DNA of 64,000 bases from Vibrio fluminensis (GCF_015278125.1 NZ_JADILO010000008.1:1-64000), one strand, 5' to 3'. Shown: positions 28,279-38,798, numbered from the stretch's first letter. Numbers and translations: made by a program. Notes: generated by a model not told the origin, from the letters alone.

Positions 28279-29907
28279 ATGCTTTTCTCTTTGAACAACC
28301 TTTCTATCCGTAAACAGATCCTCGTCCCTGTTCTGTTTACGACTGTTGCGTTATTTATCGCTTTATGGGCAACACAAGACGCTCTACAACAAGAACAAGC
28401 TGAAATTGCAGCAAATGCAGATTCGCAGGTTTTTTATACTGATAAACTGTCGCATATCGATGACATTATTTACCCATTGCGTATAAGTGCAGTGTACGCC
28501 ATTTACGATTCGTCACGCCGCGACAGTTTCGTAGCCGAGTTAAAGCGCGGTATGGATCTTATCGAAAAGGATTTCGAAGTAATGAAACAGCGCGGCACAT
28601 TTAACAGTGAGCTAAGCAAAGTAGAGACGGCAGTGGGTCAGTATGTTGATTACTCATACCAAGCAGTGAGTTTCTTTGACCGCCGTGACCAAGGTTTGGT
28701 GGCTAAGCATGAATACAATGCATTTATCGCTAAATACCGCAAGTCGGGTGACGTGATGGTAAAAGCGATTAATGATTTGGCACAGCGCGTCAATGCCTCC
28801 GCAAATCTGGCGATGCTTGAAAGCGAAAAAGATAATCAAAAAGTACAAAATATCGCAATGTGGGTAGTGATTGGCGTATTCGTTATTTCGCTTATGGTTG
28901 CTTGGTATTTATCAGGACTTATCGTAACGCCAGTACAAAAATTACAAGGCGTCATGCGTAGAGTGGCGCAAGGTGATTTATCGGTACGTGCAGCGGAAGA
29001 GGGTGACAACGAGATTGTTGCTTTAAGCAAAGATGTAAACTCGACAGTAGAGCAGCTTTCACACACCGTCGATCAATTGATTCGCATTAGTGAAGAAGTG
29101 GCTTCAGCATCGACCGAACTTGCCGCGGTGATGACCCAAGCGGAGCAAAATGCACACCAAGAGATGGCGGAGATTGAGCAAGTGGCCTCAGCGGTTAATG
29201 AACTCTCGTGCACTGCAGATAATGTGAGTGACAACGCTCAAGTTGCCGACAGTACTGCACGTGATACTGACCAACTGGCACAAACAGCATTGGCAACTTT
29301 TGCAGAAAGCAGCGCAGCAAGTGAAAAAATGAGTTTTGCGCTTAATGATGCCGCTGAAGTGGTGACTAAGCTGAAAGAGCAGTCTGAGCAAATCAACAAT
29401 GTGATTGAAGTGATCAGTGGTATCTCAGAACAAACTAACTTGTTGGCGCTGAATGCCGCGATTGAAGCGGCCCGCGCTGGCGAATCAGGACGTGGTTTTG
29501 CTGTTGTAGCGGATGAAGTTCGTATGCTTGCGGCTCGTACTCAAGCATCAACGGTTGAGATTCAAGGCATTATTGAAGAGCTACAAAAACAATCGGGTGT
29601 GGCGAATGAAAGTATGCAGCTAAGTCTTGATATGTTGGATAAGAATAATGAACTGGCGCGCCATGCTAACGATATGCTGTTAGGTATTACAGATGCGGTT
29701 TCTCGTATCAATGACACCAATACACAAGTAGCAACAGCGGCAGAGCAGCAGTCTCAAGTAACGCAAGACATTAGTCGTAACGTCGTTAATATGTCTGAGT
29801 TGGTTAGCCAGAATGTCTCTGGTATTACTCAAAGTGCGGCAGCTAGTGGTGAACTCTCACAACTTGCTGAAAAGCAAAAAGCACAACTGTCGTTCTTTAA
29901 ACTATAA
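28279..29907 (+). CDS. Methyl-accepting chemotaxis protein, second of a tandem pair
   Basis: 542 residues, co-linear with the preceding receptor through its whole length. The cytoplasmic half is nearly identical and the sensor more diverged, although both keep the [20 protein letters not shown] segment near residues 55-75. That points to a tandem duplication in which ligand specificity has shifted or is still partly shared. GAGG lies six bases before the ATG. A 240-base gap with a small palindrome (28221-28236) separates the genes, so each may have its own promoter. Confidence 0.9.
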   Translation: MLFSLNNLSIRKQILVPVLFTTVALFIALWATQDALQQEQAEIAANADSQVFYTDKLSHIDDIIYPLRISAVYAIYDSSRRDSFVAELKRGMDLIEKDFEVMKQRGTFNSELSKVETAVGQYVDYSYQAVSFFDRRDQGLVAKHEYNAFIAKYRKSGDVMVKAINDLAQRVNASANLAMLESEKDNQKVQNIAMWVVIGVFVISLMVAWYLSGLIVTPVQKLQGVMRRVAQGDLSVRAAEEGDNEIVALSKDVNSTVEQLSHTVDQLIRISEEVASASTELAAVMTQAEQNAHQEMAEIEQVASAVNELSCTADNVSDNAQVADSTARDTDQLAQTALATFAESSAASEKMSFALNDAAEVVTKLKEQSEQINNVIEVISGISEQTNLLALNAAIEAARAGESGRGFAVVADEVRMLAARTQASTVEIQGIIEELQKQSGVANESMQLSLDMLDKNNELARHANDMLLGITDAVSRINDTNTQVATAAEQQSQVTQDISRNVVNMSELVSQNVSGITQSAAASGELSQLAEKQKAQLSFFKL

Positions 29908-29931
29908 CTGCATGTGAAGGCGATGATCTTA

Positions 29932-29966
29932 ACCGCCGGTGAGAGTGAATCTTGCCGGCTTTTTTG
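29932..29966 (+). terminator. Terminator after the second chemoreceptor
   Basis: GCCGG and CCGGC close a loop of about 14 bases and are followed by six T. The stem is short but the T-run is clear. Confidence 0.6.
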
Positions 29967-30224
29967 TTTTTGCTAGAGCTGAGATGCCTTGATAGTCAGA
30001 GTAGAAGCTGTTCAGTGTCTTACCTTAACATTCACTAAATTTTGTGACTTTGATTGTTATTTTGTCAACTTCGGTTACAATGTGCGCTTGGTCGTAGAAA
30101 GGGGCATCCGTATTTGTCTCTGGCCACGAATCAAACAACCAAATTTACTAATCATTTCAATATTTTGAGATGGTTAAAACCAGCAAGTGTTGCTTGGTGT
30201 GCAACACCACTGTAAGGATAAAAA
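29967..30224 (+). promoter_or_regulatory. thrS promoter and long leader
   Basis: TTGTTA (30054-30059), 16 bases and TACAAT (30076-30081) form a plausible sigma-70 promoter, giving a leader of about 135 bases before thrS. In E. coli the thrS leader folds into a tRNA-like operator bound by the synthetase. I see a possible CGU-containing loop near 30108-30115 but could not establish the fold by eye. Confidence 0.4.
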
Positions 30225-32153
30225 ATGCCTATTATTACACTTCCTGACGGCAGTCAGCGTCAATTTGACAACCCAGTTTCTACTCTTGAAGTCGCTCAAT
30301 CTATCGGTCCAGGTCTTGCGAAAGCAACCATCGCGGGTCGCGTGAATGGCCAACGCGTAGATGCATGTGATCTAATTGAAGAAGATGCAAGCCTTGAAAT
30401 CATCACAGTTAAAGATGAAGTAGACGGTCTAGAAATCGTTCGTCACTCTTGTGCTCACCTTCTTGGTCACGCAATTAAGCAGCTTTACCCAAATGCGAAA
30501 ATGGCGATCGGTCCAACCATCGACAACGGCTTCTACTACGATATCGATTTAGAAGAGTCGCTAACGCAAGAAGATCTTGAGAAGATCGAAAAGCGTATGA
30601 AAGAGCTGGCGAAAACCAAATACGAAGTTGTTAAGAAGAAAGTAAGCTGGCAGGAAGCGCGAGACGCATTTGAAGCGCGTGGCGAAACCTACAAGATGGA
30701 AATCTTGGATGAGAACGTCTCTCGCGACGATCGTCCAGGTCTTTACCATCATGAAGAATACATCGACATGTGTCGTGGTCCTCACGTACCTAATATGGGC
30801 TTCTGCCAACATTTCACTCTGCTGAATGTTGCGGGCGCATACTGGCGTGGTAATAGCGACAATAAAATGCTTCAACGTATTTACGGTACCGCTTTCCATG
30901 ATAAGAAAGCATTAAAAGCGCACCTTACTCGTCTAGAAGAAGCGGCTAAGCGTGACCACCGTAAAATCGGTAAGCAACTAGACCTATTCCACATGCAGCA
31001 AGAAGCACCTGGTATGGTGTTCTGGCACCACAATGGTTGGTCTATCTTCCGTGATCTAGAAGTATTTGTTCGCGATAAGCTAAACGAATACGGTTACCAA
31101 GAAGTAAAAGGCCCACTAATGATGGACCGCGTTCTTTGGGAACGTTCAGGTCACTGGGACAAATACGCAGATGCGATGTTCACAACTTCTTCTGAGAACC
31201 GTGAATACGCGATCAAGCCAATGAACTGCCCAGGTCACGTACAAATCTTCAACCAAGGTTTGAAATCTTACCGTGATCTACCACTACGTATGGCAGAGTT
31301 TGGTTCTTGTCACCGTAATGAACCATCAGGCGCACTACACGGCATCATGCGTGTACGCGGCTTTACTCAGGATGACGCTCACATCTTCTGTACTGAGAGC
31401 CAAATCCAAGAGGAAGTAACCAGCTGTATTAAGATGGTTTACGATACTTACCAAACATTTGGTTTCGACAACATCGTTGTGAAACTGTCTACTCGCCCAG
31501 AGAAGCGTGTAGGTTCAGATGAAATCTGGGATCAATCTGAAGAAGCATTGAAACAGTCTCTAGAATCAATGGAAATTCCATACGAGATTCAAGAAGGCGA
31601 GGGTGCATTCTACGGTCCTAAGATCGAATTCACACTATACGACTGTCTAGACCGTGCATGGCAATGTGGTACAGTTCAGCTAGACTTCAACCTACCTGGT
31701 CGCCTTGGTGCAACTTACGTGGGTGAAAACAATGAGCGCCTAGTGCCAGTGATGATTCACCGTGCAATTCTAGGTTCTCTAGAGCGTTTCATCGGTATTC
31801 TTATCGAAGACTACGCGGGCTTCTTCCCAACTTGGTTGGCGCCAGAACAAGCAGTAATCATGAATATTACTGACAAACAGGCTGACTACGCACAAGAAGT
31901 TGCTCAAAAACTACAAAAAAGTGGAATTAGAGCTAAAGCGGACTTGAGAAATGAGAAGATTGGCTTTAAAATCCGCGAACACACTTTAAAGCGTGTGCCG
32001 TACTTACTAGTTTGTGGCGACCAAGAAATGGAAGCTGGCGAAATTGCAGTACGTACTCGTAAAGGTAAGGATCTCGGAAAGTTCAAAGTGGATGACTTTA
32101 TCGCATACATCCAAGACGAGATCGCTAGCCGTAAGCTCAATCTGGAGGAATAA
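30225..32153 (+). CDS. thrS: Threonine-tRNA ligase
   Basis: 642 residues, the same as E. coli ThrRS. The N-terminal TGS domain (1-62) is followed by the editing domain ([16 protein letters not shown]), then the class II catalytic core with the zinc ligands in MNCPGHV and later histidines, and the anticodon-binding domain (about 540-642). It charges tRNA-Thr in the cytosol. AAGGAT precedes the ATG. It heads the thrS-infC-rpmI-rplT operon; the infC start is three bases after its stop. Confidence 0.98.
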   Translation: MPIITLPDGSQRQFDNPVSTLEVAQSIGPGLAKATIAGRVNGQRVDACDLIEEDASLEIITVKDEVDGLEIVRHSCAHLLGHAIKQLYPNAKMAIGPTIDNGFYYDIDLEESLTQEDLEKIEKRMKELAKTKYEVVKKKVSWQEARDAFEARGETYKMEILDENVSRDDRPGLYHHEEYIDMCRGPHVPNMGFCQHFTLLNVAGAYWRGNSDNKMLQRIYGTAFHDKKALKAHLTRLEEAAKRDHRKIGKQLDLFHMQQEAPGMVFWHHNGWSIFRDLEVFVRDKLNEYGYQEVKGPLMMDRVLWERSGHWDKYADAMFTTSSENREYAIKPMNCPGHVQIFNQGLKSYRDLPLRMAEFGSCHRNEPSGALHGIMRVRGFTQDDAHIFCTESQIQEEVTSCIKMVYDTYQTFGFDNIVVKLSTRPEKRVGSDEIWDQSEEALKQSLESMEIPYEIQEGEGAFYGPKIEFTLYDCLDRAWQCGTVQLDFNLPGRLGATYVGENNERLVPVMIHRAILGSLERFIGILIEDYAGFFPTWLAPEQAVIMNITDKQADYAQEVAQKLQKSGIRAKADLRNEKIGFKIREHTLKRVPYLLVCGDQEMEAGEIAVRTRKGKDLGKFKVDDFIAYIQDEIASRKLNLEE

Positions 32154-32156
32154 GCT

Positions 32157-32708
32157 ATTAAAGGCGGAAGACGCGGCCAACAGCCGGTAAAAACAAACCC
32201 ACACCGTTTAAACGGTGAAATTCGTGGCGTTCGTGAAGTTCGTTTAACTGGCGCTGACGGTGAATCAGTTGGCGTTGTATCGATTCAAGAAGCGATCGCA
32301 GCTGCTGAAGAAGCAGGCATGGATCTGGTTGAGATCAGTCCTAACGCTGAGCCACCAGTCTGTCGAGTGATGGACTACGGCAAATTCCTCTTTGAAAAGA
32401 GCAAATCTGCGAAAGAGCAGAAGAAAAAGCAAAAGCAGGTTCAGATTAAGGAAGTTAAATTCCGTCCTGGAACTGACATTGGAGACTATCAGGTAAAACT
32501 ACGCAACCTGACTGGTTTCCTAGAAGACGGCAACAAAGTGAAGGTAACAATTCGCTTCCGTGGCCGTGAGATGGCTCACCAAGACATCGGTGTTGACGTA
32601 CTAAATCGCTTGAAAGCCGACACAGAAGAATTTGCTGTTGTCGAATCTTTCCCTAAGAAGATTGAAGGCCGTCAGATGATCATGGTGCTGGCCCCTAAAA
32701 AGAAGTAA
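32157..32708 (+). CDS. infC: Translation initiation factor IF-3 (AUU start)
   Basis: 183 residues starting at the non-canonical ATT at 32157, preceded by GGAGG within the end of thrS. From there the protein reads (M)[20 protein letters not shown] and aligns with E. coli IF3 from its first residue, including [16 protein letters not shown] and the C-terminal MVLAPKKK. An ATG-only search would start at 32319 and lose the N-terminal domain. IF-3 discriminates against AUU codons, so the rare start is the known autoregulation device. It binds 30S subunits and ensures correct initiation. Confidence 0.97.
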   Translation: MKGGRRGQQPVKTNPHRLNGEIRGVREVRLTGADGESVGVVSIQEAIAAAEEAGMDLVEISPNAEPPVCRVMDYGKFLFEKSKSAKEQKKKQKQVQIKEVKFRPGTDIGDYQVKLRNLTGFLEDGNKVKVTIRFRGREMAHQDIGVDVLNRLKADTEEFAVVESFPKKIEGRQMIMVLAPKKK

Positions 32709-32729
32709 TTAACGGCTTTTACAAGTAAG

Positions 32730-32772
32730 AAAACCTAGCCGTAGTCCTTTAAAGGTCTGGCGGTTGGGTTTT
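32730..32772 (+). promoter_or_regulatory. infC-rpmI intergenic hairpin, probable L20 control site
   Basis: AAAACCTAGCCG (32730-32741) pairs along its length, with two G-U pairs, with CGGTTGGGTTTT (32761-32772). The loop contains a small CCTTTAAAGG stem. It lies just before rpmI. In E. coli, ribosomal protein L20 represses rpmI-rplT by binding structures in this region. The T-rich right arm could also make it an attenuator. Confidence 0.55.
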
Positions 32773-32826
32773 GTTCGCCCTAATTACTATTGTTATAAAC
32801 AACTCAACAATGCGGAGTTATTCATC

Positions 32827-33021
32827 ATGCCTAAGATGAAAACCAACAAAGGTGCTGCTAAGCGTTTTAAGAAAACTGCTGGTGGTATTAAGTTTAAGCA
32901 CGCTACTAAACGTCACATCCTGACTAAGCGTACTACTAAGAACAAGCGTCAGCTACGTCCAAATGCAATCCTTCCACGTTGTGAAGTGGCTGCAGTACTT
33001 CGTATGCTACCATACGCTTAA
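32827..33021 (+). CDS. rpmI: 50S ribosomal protein L35
   Basis: 64 residues starting [17 protein letters not shown] at the ATG at 32827, with GGAG nine bases upstream. The frame is open further upstream to 32764, but the family start is unambiguous. It is very basic, as expected for a small 50S protein, and is the third gene of the thrS operon. Confidence 0.98.
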   Translation: MPKMKTNKGAAKRFKKTAGGIKFKHATKRHILTKRTTKNKRQLRPNAILPRCEVAAVLRMLPYA

Positions 33022-33061
33022 TTCTTTTTAGTTATCAATCGTTTAGTTTAGGAGAAGCATA

Positions 33062-33415
33062 ATGCCTCGCGTAAAACGTGGTGTACAAGCTCGTGCACGT
33101 CATAAGAAAGTTCTAAAACAAGCTAAAGGTTACTACGGTGCACGTTCACGTGTTTACCGCGTAGCTTTCCAAGCAGTTACTAAAGCTGGTCAATACGCTT
33201 ACCGTGACCGTCGCAACAAGAAACGTCAATTCCGTCAACTATGGATTGCACGTATCAACGCTGCATCTCGTCAAAATGGTCTATCTTACAGCCGTTTCAT
33301 CAACGGTCTTAAGAAAGCATCTATCGAGATCGACCGTAAGATTCTTGCTGACATCGCAGTATTCGACAAAGCAGCATTTGCTGTACTAGTTGAAAAAGCG
33401 AAAGCTGCTCTTTAA
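33062..33415 (+). CDS. rplT: 50S ribosomal protein L20
   Basis: 117 residues beginning [19 protein letters not shown], the standard L20 sequence. It is needed for early 50S assembly and represses its own operon. GGAGAAG precedes the ATG. It lies 40 bases after rpmI and is followed by a strong terminator. Confidence 0.98.
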   Translation: MPRVKRGVQARARHKKVLKQAKGYYGARSRVYRVAFQAVTKAGQYAYRDRRNKKRQFRQLWIARINAASRQNGLSYSRFINGLKKASIEIDRKILADIAVFDKAAFAVLVEKAKAAL

Positions 33416-33435
33416 TTAGCAGTTTAGGTTTAAGG

Positions 33436-33462
33436 AAAGGAGAGCTTCGGCTCTCCTTTTTT
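33436..33462 (+). terminator. Terminator of the thrS-infC-rpmI-rplT operon
   Basis: GGAGAGC, the tetraloop TTCG, GCTCTCC, then TTTTTT. A textbook rho-independent terminator. Confidence 0.9.
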
Positions 33463-33766
33463 ATTGGTTGTAATTCGTATCCTTTAGGGCCCTAATCTTT
33501 CCCACATCGAACGCTAACGCAGTTTGATCTGAATAAACCTCCAAGTTGCCCCTCCAGCTAAAGTGCAAATGTCGCGTTATATCAATGCTTTGTCTGAATT
33601 AACGGGCAAGTAATAGTTACATATTCTGTTTTAAATAAGAATTAGTTCACGTAATAATGAAAACCTAATCATTAACTTTTGGTAATAGTCGATGATGATC
33701 ACATTAGATTGAGTTTGTGTTCACTAGTATGCGCATGATTTGTTTACAACCAGATGAATACAAAGA
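33463..33766. other. Intergenic region upstream of the 5'-nucleotidase
   Basis: About 300 bases. I see no convincing gene, repeat or RNA. It is AT-rich towards 33600-33700 and presumably carries the promoter of the next gene. GAATGAAAAAAC at the end overlaps the start of that gene. Confidence 0.4.
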
Positions 33767-35671
33767 ATGAAAAAACACATCTTATCGAGCGCTATTTTGC
33801 TCTCTCTTACCTTTCCTACCTTGGCCGCTGACGGTGATATCCATCAAGTAACGATTTTAGGCACCTCTGATCTACATGGTCATTTTATGGCTTGGGATTA
33901 TGCGGCAGATAAACTCAATATGCGTGGTAGTTTGAGTCAGATCGCGACCAAAGTAGCGGAGATCCGTGAAGAACAGTCGAACACTATTCTTGTTGATGCG
34001 GGTGATACCATTCAGGGTAACTTTGTTGAAACCTTTAAAGATGAGCCTGTCGATCCGATGGTGTTGGGTTTTAACCACATGAATTACGACGTCTGGGTAT
34101 TAGGCAATCACGAGTTTGATTTTGGTCTAAACGTATTAGATCGTTCGCTAAGACAATTCAAAGGTCAATCATTGGGCGGCAACATTAAACGTCCTGACGG
34201 CAACCCATTCCTGCCGGGTTACACCATTATTGAACGTGATGGGATCAAAATCGGTGTGATTGGTATGGATACGCCAATGACACAAGTGTTTGCTGAAGGT
34301 ACTAACCGCCTAGAAGGGGTGACATTTACCAACCCAACGTTAGAAGTTAAGAAAGTTATTGAGCAAATTGATGACAAGGTAGATGCGATTGTATTGGTTG
34401 CGCATATGGGCTTGGATAACGAGAACTATATCGCCAATACGGGCGTGACTGATATTGCGAATGCCAACCCAGAGCTTGATGCAATTGTGGCGGGTCATAT
34501 GCATACTCGCATTGATAAAGCCGTCGTCAATGGTGTGATTATCACTGAGCCTGATAAATATGGTCGTGCTCTTTCTCGAATTGATCTGCAATTTGAAGAG
34601 CGTGATGGTAAATTCAATTTAGTTAATAAAGACAGCTACACCTATAAAATTAACGGTATCGCTTCTGATAAGCAGATGGATGCGTTATATCAACCGTATC
34701 ACAAGCGTTTACGTGAGATGGCTAACCGAGCCGTTGCAGAGCTGAAAGGGGTTGATTTAGTTCCAGAGAATGAAATTCGCGGTATTCCACAAGTTCATAT
34801 CCAAGATACGGGGATCAGCGCGCTATTCCAAGAGGCGAGTTTTTTCTACGCGCCGAAAGCAAATGTGATCGCGCTACAAATCGACAACGACAATGCAGAG
34901 TTGGATGTTGGACCGATTAAAGCGAAGGATATTGCTTACAACTACCAGTATGCGGGTGGCGAAATTACAGTCTATCAGATGACGGGTAAAGAGCTGAAAA
35001 CGTATATGGAGTGGTCAGCAGGCTACTTTAACTCGGTGGTACCGGGTGATGTGACCTACAGCTTTGACCCAATCCGTCGTGCATCTAAGTACTCGACCAA
35101 CGATTTCTTTGCCGGTGTTATTTACACTATCGATTTGACTCAACCTAAAGGTCAACGTATTACAGACCTTAAGTTTGCTGATGGTGAAGTAATTACCAAT
35201 GATACAGAAATCCGCCTTGGGATGAATAGCTACCGTATGGGGCATTTGACTAAGAAAGGTGGTGTCTTAGAAAACCGTCAATTCCCGGTTCTATTTGATA
35301 CCGAAGCAGAGTATGGTGAAGAAGCGGGTACTATTCGCAACCTAACCATTAAGTACCTGAGCGAAGAAAAAGATGGTGTTTACCAAGGTAAACCTATGCA
35401 GCGTTGGCACCTGAGCGGGTTAGATAATCAATATGCCGAGCAACGTGAAGTGGTGAAAGCATTGATCAACTCGGGCGAAATAGATGTACCAATGAGTGAA
35501 GATGGTCGCTACACCAATATTGCTTCTATCAACGTTAAAGCATTGATGTTTGATAATGACCAAGCCGCACAACAAGCGATTGCTGAGCGAAAAGCCAACT
35601 TGAAGCAAGCGTTAAACGCAGACAAAATTAATCTGCAGCGCGAGATTAAGCTGATTGAAGCATTGAACTAA
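33767..35671 (+). CDS. Periplasmic bifunctional metallophosphatase/5'-nucleotidase (UshA/CpdB group)
   Basis: 634 residues. A signal peptide (cut after TLA-A) is followed by a calcineurin-like metallophosphatase domain with the metal motifs D-L-H-G-H (36-40), G-N-H-E-F-D-F-G and G-H-M-H-T, and then the C-terminal 5'-nucleotidase substrate domain from about 340. It dephosphorylates nucleotides or 2',3'-cyclic nucleotides in the periplasm so that nucleosides and phosphate can be taken up. The length fits CpdB (647), but the exact substrate is unclear. Confidence 0.85.
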   Translation: MKKHILSSAILLSLTFPTLAADGDIHQVTILGTSDLHGHFMAWDYAADKLNMRGSLSQIATKVAEIREEQSNTILVDAGDTIQGNFVETFKDEPVDPMVLGFNHMNYDVWVLGNHEFDFGLNVLDRSLRQFKGQSLGGNIKRPDGNPFLPGYTIIERDGIKIGVIGMDTPMTQVFAEGTNRLEGVTFTNPTLEVKKVIEQIDDKVDAIVLVAHMGLDNENYIANTGVTDIANANPELDAIVAGHMHTRIDKAVVNGVIITEPDKYGRALSRIDLQFEERDGKFNLVNKDSYTYKINGIASDKQMDALYQPYHKRLREMANRAVAELKGVDLVPENEIRGIPQVHIQDTGISALFQEASFFYAPKANVIALQIDNDNAELDVGPIKAKDIAYNYQYAGGEITVYQMTGKELKTYMEWSAGYFNSVVPGDVTYSFDPIRRASKYSTNDFFAGVIYTIDLTQPKGQRITDLKFADGEVITNDTEIRLGMNSYRMGHLTKKGGVLENRQFPVLFDTEAEYGEEAGTIRNLTIKYLSEEKDGVYQGKPMQRWHLSGLDNQYAEQREVVKALINSGEIDVPMSEDGRYTNIASINVKALMFDNDQAAQQAIAERKANLKQALNADKINLQREIKLIEALN

Positions 35672-35697
35672 TCAACAGTCGAAATCCTCTCCAGACC

Positions 35698-35724
35698 AAG
35701 CCTAGCTATACGCTAGGCTTTTTC
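35698..35724 (+). terminator. Terminator of the nucleotidase gene
   Basis: AAGCCTAGC, a short loop, GCTAGGCTT, then TTTC. The stem is seven to nine bp with a short T-run. Confidence 0.75.
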
Positions 35725-35814
35725 GTTCTAGCTTTATTTTAAATAGGTAACTGGCGTAGCACTTGGTATGATAGCGGGAAATTTATATATCAATCACGAA
35801 GGAAGCTTAGCTTC

Positions 35815-36030
35815 ATGAATAATCAACCAAACAACCCGCTGCACGGTCTTTCACTAGAAAAGATCCTCACTCGTCTTGTTGAACATTATGGCTGGGCAGG
35901 GCTTTATGAGGAAGTGAGAGTTAACTGCTTCAGTAAAGATCCATCGATTAAGTCATCGCTGAAGTTTTTGCGTAAGACTCAATGGGCTCGTGATAAAGTT
36001 GAAGCACTTTACGTTCAAACCTTTAGCTAA
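35815..36030 (+). CDS. VF530-family (DUF2132) small DNA-binding protein
   Basis: 71 residues: [29 protein letters not shown] followed by FKxDPS-like and [16 protein letters not shown] segments, the characteristic pattern of the VF530/DUF2132 family. The family structure from Vibrio fischeri suggested DNA binding; the physiological role is unknown. AAGGAAGC precedes the ATG. It is monocistronic. Confidence 0.85.
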   Translation: MNNQPNNPLHGLSLEKILTRLVEHYGWAGLYEEVRVNCFSKDPSIKSSLKFLRKTQWARDKVEALYVQTFS

Positions 36031-36149
36031 CCACTTCAATAATTAGCGTTTGGCAGAATATTCTAAATCGCACTTCACTTGTTGAGTTGATACAAATCTT
36101 TCGGCACTATGTTGAAAAATTGAACAGTTCACGAAATTAAGGAAGATTT

Positions 36150-36731
36150 ATGAAGTGCTTAGTTGTCATCGCCCATCCACTCAAAAATAGTCTTTGTCAT
36201 CATTTAAGCACTGAAGCCATTGGACACCTTTCATCGAAGGGGTATGACGTTGAAGTCCTTGATTTATATAATCAAGGGTTTGAAGCTAGCTTGAATCAGG
36301 CTGAACGAGAAAGTTACTACACTTCAGCTTTTGATGCGAAAGGAATTGAGCAGCAGATTGCTCAGCTCAAACAAGCGGAGTCTTTGGTGTTGGTTTTCCC
36401 TACTTGGTGGTTTGGCTTTCCTGCGATTTTAAAAGGTTGGTTTGACCGTGTTTGGGCACCAGGTCATGCTTATGATCACGCATCAGATCTTGGTGCGATT
36501 CAACCTCGACTGGATAACCTCAAAGAAGTTAAAGTGATCACTACTCTAGGTTCCCCTTGGTGGGTAGACACATTTGTACTTTGGCAACCAGTAAAACGGA
36601 TACTGAAAATTGCTCTGCTGGGTGCTTGTACGAAAGGTTGTCAGTTTAAAATGCTGTCTCTGTATAAAAGTGAAAGCTTAACTCAGTCTAAAGTTGATGA
36701 TTTTATTGGCAAGATCAAAGTAAATTTCTGA
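36150..36731 (+). CDS. NAD(P)H-dependent quinone oxidoreductase, flavodoxin-like fold
   Basis: 193 residues with the flavodoxin-like fold of the NQO1/MdaB group. The N-terminal phosphate-binding segment is VVIAHPLKNSLCHHL, and the flavin and active-site motif F-P-T-W-W-F-G-F-P-A-I-L-K-G-W-F-D-R-V lies around residues 84-102. It probably reduces quinones by two electrons in the cytosol. GGAAG precedes the ATG. There is no operon partner. Confidence 0.8.
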   Translation: MKCLVVIAHPLKNSLCHHLSTEAIGHLSSKGYDVEVLDLYNQGFEASLNQAERESYYTSAFDAKGIEQQIAQLKQAESLVLVFPTWWFGFPAILKGWFDRVWAPGHAYDHASDLGAIQPRLDNLKEVKVITTLGSPWWVDTFVLWQPVKRILKIALLGACTKGCQFKMLSLYKSESLTQSKVDDFIGKIKVNF

Positions 36732-37036
36732 ACTAAACGTTATCGCTGGCAAGGTATTAATAGAAAATGACAACGAGTATGTTGGTTTTATTCTAAAAAT
36801 CAATTAGATGTCTATGATGCTACTAGGCTTGTCTATTAGTAGAGTTTGACCTTGAGTTATTATTACGGGAGCGCATTGGTCTAATCTTGCAGTGCATCGC
36901 TATATCTAAGCAATTGGTTTCATTGATTATCAAATTTGATACACTTAGTGTTTAGCGGGAAATAACTTATCTATTGCTTTAGGATAGTAGTTGTTTAATA
37001 AGGAAATTAAACGACTGCTATTTACGGAGAGTTATT
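36732..37036. other. AT-rich intergenic stretch
   Basis: 305 bases with no open frame of note, no repeat and no terminator that I can see. It precedes an AT-rich acyltransferase gene and ends with its ribosome site (CGGAGAG). Confidence 0.4.
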
Positions 37037-38050
37037 TTGCGTTGTTTTTATATAGATGTATTGAGATTTATTGGCTTGGCAATGATCGTGTTAGCTCATG
37101 TAAATCCGCCAGATATTATCTTTCAAATTAGAAATTTTGATGTTCCTTTAATGGTTGTAGTTGCAGGAATGTCTTTCTTCCTGAGCTATCAAAAGTCATC
37201 TTCATATAGCGATTATTTAGTTAAGCGAGTCGCAAGATTGGTATTACCGGTATGGCTTTTTCTCTGCGGGTATTTTCTTTCATTATGGCTACTGATGCCA
37301 AGTAGTGAAGAGCTAAATCTACGAACAATCGCGACTTCGTTTTTGCTGATTGACGGTATTGGCTATGTTTGGATCATCAAGGTGTTTTTATTGGTGGCCT
37401 TAGTGGCGCCAATAATGTACGAATTTAGTATTAAAACGGTTTCCGATCAGCGGTTTTTTTTAGTCGTTGGTTTAGGTATGTTGGGGTATGAAGTTGTTAG
37501 GTTTATCTCAATGCCATTCATGGATAACGCTTTGGTCGCTATTGTTTCGCAAGTAACCCATTATTTAGTACCCTACTCATTACTATTTGCCGTCGGACTA
37601 AGACTCGGCGTGTTATCGAGGCCATCCAAACTGTACTTACTCATGGCGAGTGGCGGGGTATGTTTGTTATTTGCGATTCTACTTTATTTACGTAAAGGGG
37701 AGTGGATTTCGACTCAGGAGATGAAATACCCACCATCCTTGTACTATACCTCTTATGCGTTGTTTATCACTATGATTTTATTTGTTGTAAAAGATAAACT
37801 GCAGACAGTTGTTGTATTGCTTAAATTGGATAGATTTGTTTCTTTCTGCGCGAAAAATTCCATTTGGATATACCTTTGGCATATACCGATGATTAAGTTC
37901 TATCAAGATGAGTTTTTAGCGAAATATATACTGGTATTTTCTTGCTCTATATTGTTGGCATATTGCCAAGTAAGTTTGGTTAATCTTGCTGTTAGTCAAA
38001 TGCAAAGTGAGTCAGCGAGAAGGCGATTGAAATCGCTTCTAACTGGTTAG
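37037..38050 (+). CDS. Acyltransferase-3 family membrane protein
   Basis: 337 residues and about ten membrane spans. The start (YIDVLRFIGLAMIVLAHVNPP) carries the family motif R-x-x-G-x-x-x-V-x-x-x-H with the presumed catalytic histidine near residue 21. Such proteins O-acylate surface sugars or glycans from the inner membrane. The start is a TTG at 37037, with GGAGAG at a normal distance. The gene is AT-rich relative to its neighbours and has no partners, hinting at transfer (inference). Confidence 0.8.
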   Translation: MRCFYIDVLRFIGLAMIVLAHVNPPDIIFQIRNFDVPLMVVVAGMSFFLSYQKSSSYSDYLVKRVARLVLPVWLFLCGYFLSLWLLMPSSEELNLRTIATSFLLIDGIGYVWIIKVFLLVALVAPIMYEFSIKTVSDQRFFLVVGLGMLGYEVVRFISMPFMDNALVAIVSQVTHYLVPYSLLFAVGLRLGVLSRPSKLYLLMASGGVCLLFAILLYLRKGEWISTQEMKYPPSLYYTSYALFITMILFVVKDKLQTVVVLLKLDRFVSFCAKNSIWIYLWHIPMIKFYQDEFLAKYILVFSCSILLAYCQVSLVNLAVSQMQSESARRRLKSLLTG

Positions 38051-38090
38051 CAACCAATGGGTGGATCCGCAGGGAGATATTATTGGGGTA

Positions 38091-38111
38091 TAGCGCATCA
38101 AAGATGCGCTA
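38091..38111. terminator. Hairpin between convergent genes
   Basis: TAGCGCATC, AAA, GATGCGCTA. A perfect nine-bp stem without a T-run, between the acyltransferase and the TetR gene. Confidence 0.5.
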
Positions 38112-38139
38112 AACAGAATATTGAATTAACTAGTGAGGA

Positions 38140-38751
38140 CTACTTGTTAACTTTGTAAGCAGCGGCAAAACTTTTTACTGCATTTTCGACCGCTAGTTTC
38201 AGCTCACTACAACTAGGTGGTGTTTGGTGCGCCAGTAATTGTGGCCAAAACACGACGGCCTTAATACTACCAATATACTGCTCTACGGCTAATGATATGT
38301 TGGTTACTTCTAGGTAGTTCGCCTCAATACCTTGACGTACCCATTCGTGTAGTCCGTAACAATCTTCAATTGTCTCAAATTTACTCATCAGCATACTCGA
38401 TGCTTTTGGACAGCGAATGCACTCTGCCATTACCATGCGCGCAGTTATCTGAAAGTCTTCAGTATTGATATAGCACAGCTGCTTTAAGGTTAATTCTGTC
38501 AGCTGCTGTTCAATTGACACTGAAGGTTCAAATTTTGCCGTCGTTTGGTCATCAAATCGACATATCATCTTATCTACAATGACTTCAAATAGGGCATCTT
38601 TGTTTGGGTAGTACTTGTAAAGCGTGCGTTTAGATACACCAGCTTGCTTTGAGATACCTTCCATACTCGCTTGCTCAAAGCCTTTTTGAGAAAAAACTTG
38701 AATGGCGGAAGTGATGATATCTTCTTGTTTTAAATCGCTAATTTTAACCAT
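38140..38751 (-). CDS. TetR-family repressor
   Basis: 203 residues. The N-terminal TetR helix-turn-helix (QVFSQKGFEQASMEGISKQAGVSKRTLYKYYPNKDALF, residues 18-55) has the usual recognition helix and the start of helix 4. The C-terminal ligand domain is unlike named members. It is divergent from the metallo-hydrolase gene, and two inverted copies of a 25-bp site lie between them, so it almost certainly represses itself and its neighbour. Confidence 0.9.
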   Translation of the reverse strand: MVKISDLKQEDIITSAIQVFSQKGFEQASMEGISKQAGVSKRTLYKYYPNKDALFEVIVDKMICRFDDQTTAKFEPSVSIEQQLTELTLKQLCYINTEDFQITARMVMAECIRCPKASSMLMSKFETIEDCYGLHEWVRQGIEANYLEVTNISLAVEQYIGSIKAVVFWPQLLAHQTPPSCSELKLAVENAVKSFAAAYKVNK

Positions 38752-38771
38752 GACTCAGCTTCACTATGCAT

Positions 38772-38798
38772 AAAAGTAAACGATAGTGTTTACTTTTA
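38772..38798. promoter_or_regulatory. TetR operator copy 1
   Basis: AAAAGTAAACGATAGTGTTTACTTTTA: the outer arms AAAAGTAAAC and GTTTACTTTT form a ten-base inverted repeat around GATAGT. It starts 21 bases upstream of the TetR ATG. Confidence 0.75.

Noticed and set aside
36732..36790. Integron attC site (AACGTTA-like bases)
   Set aside because: No matching complementary end, no cassette arrangement and no GTTAGGC-type core.
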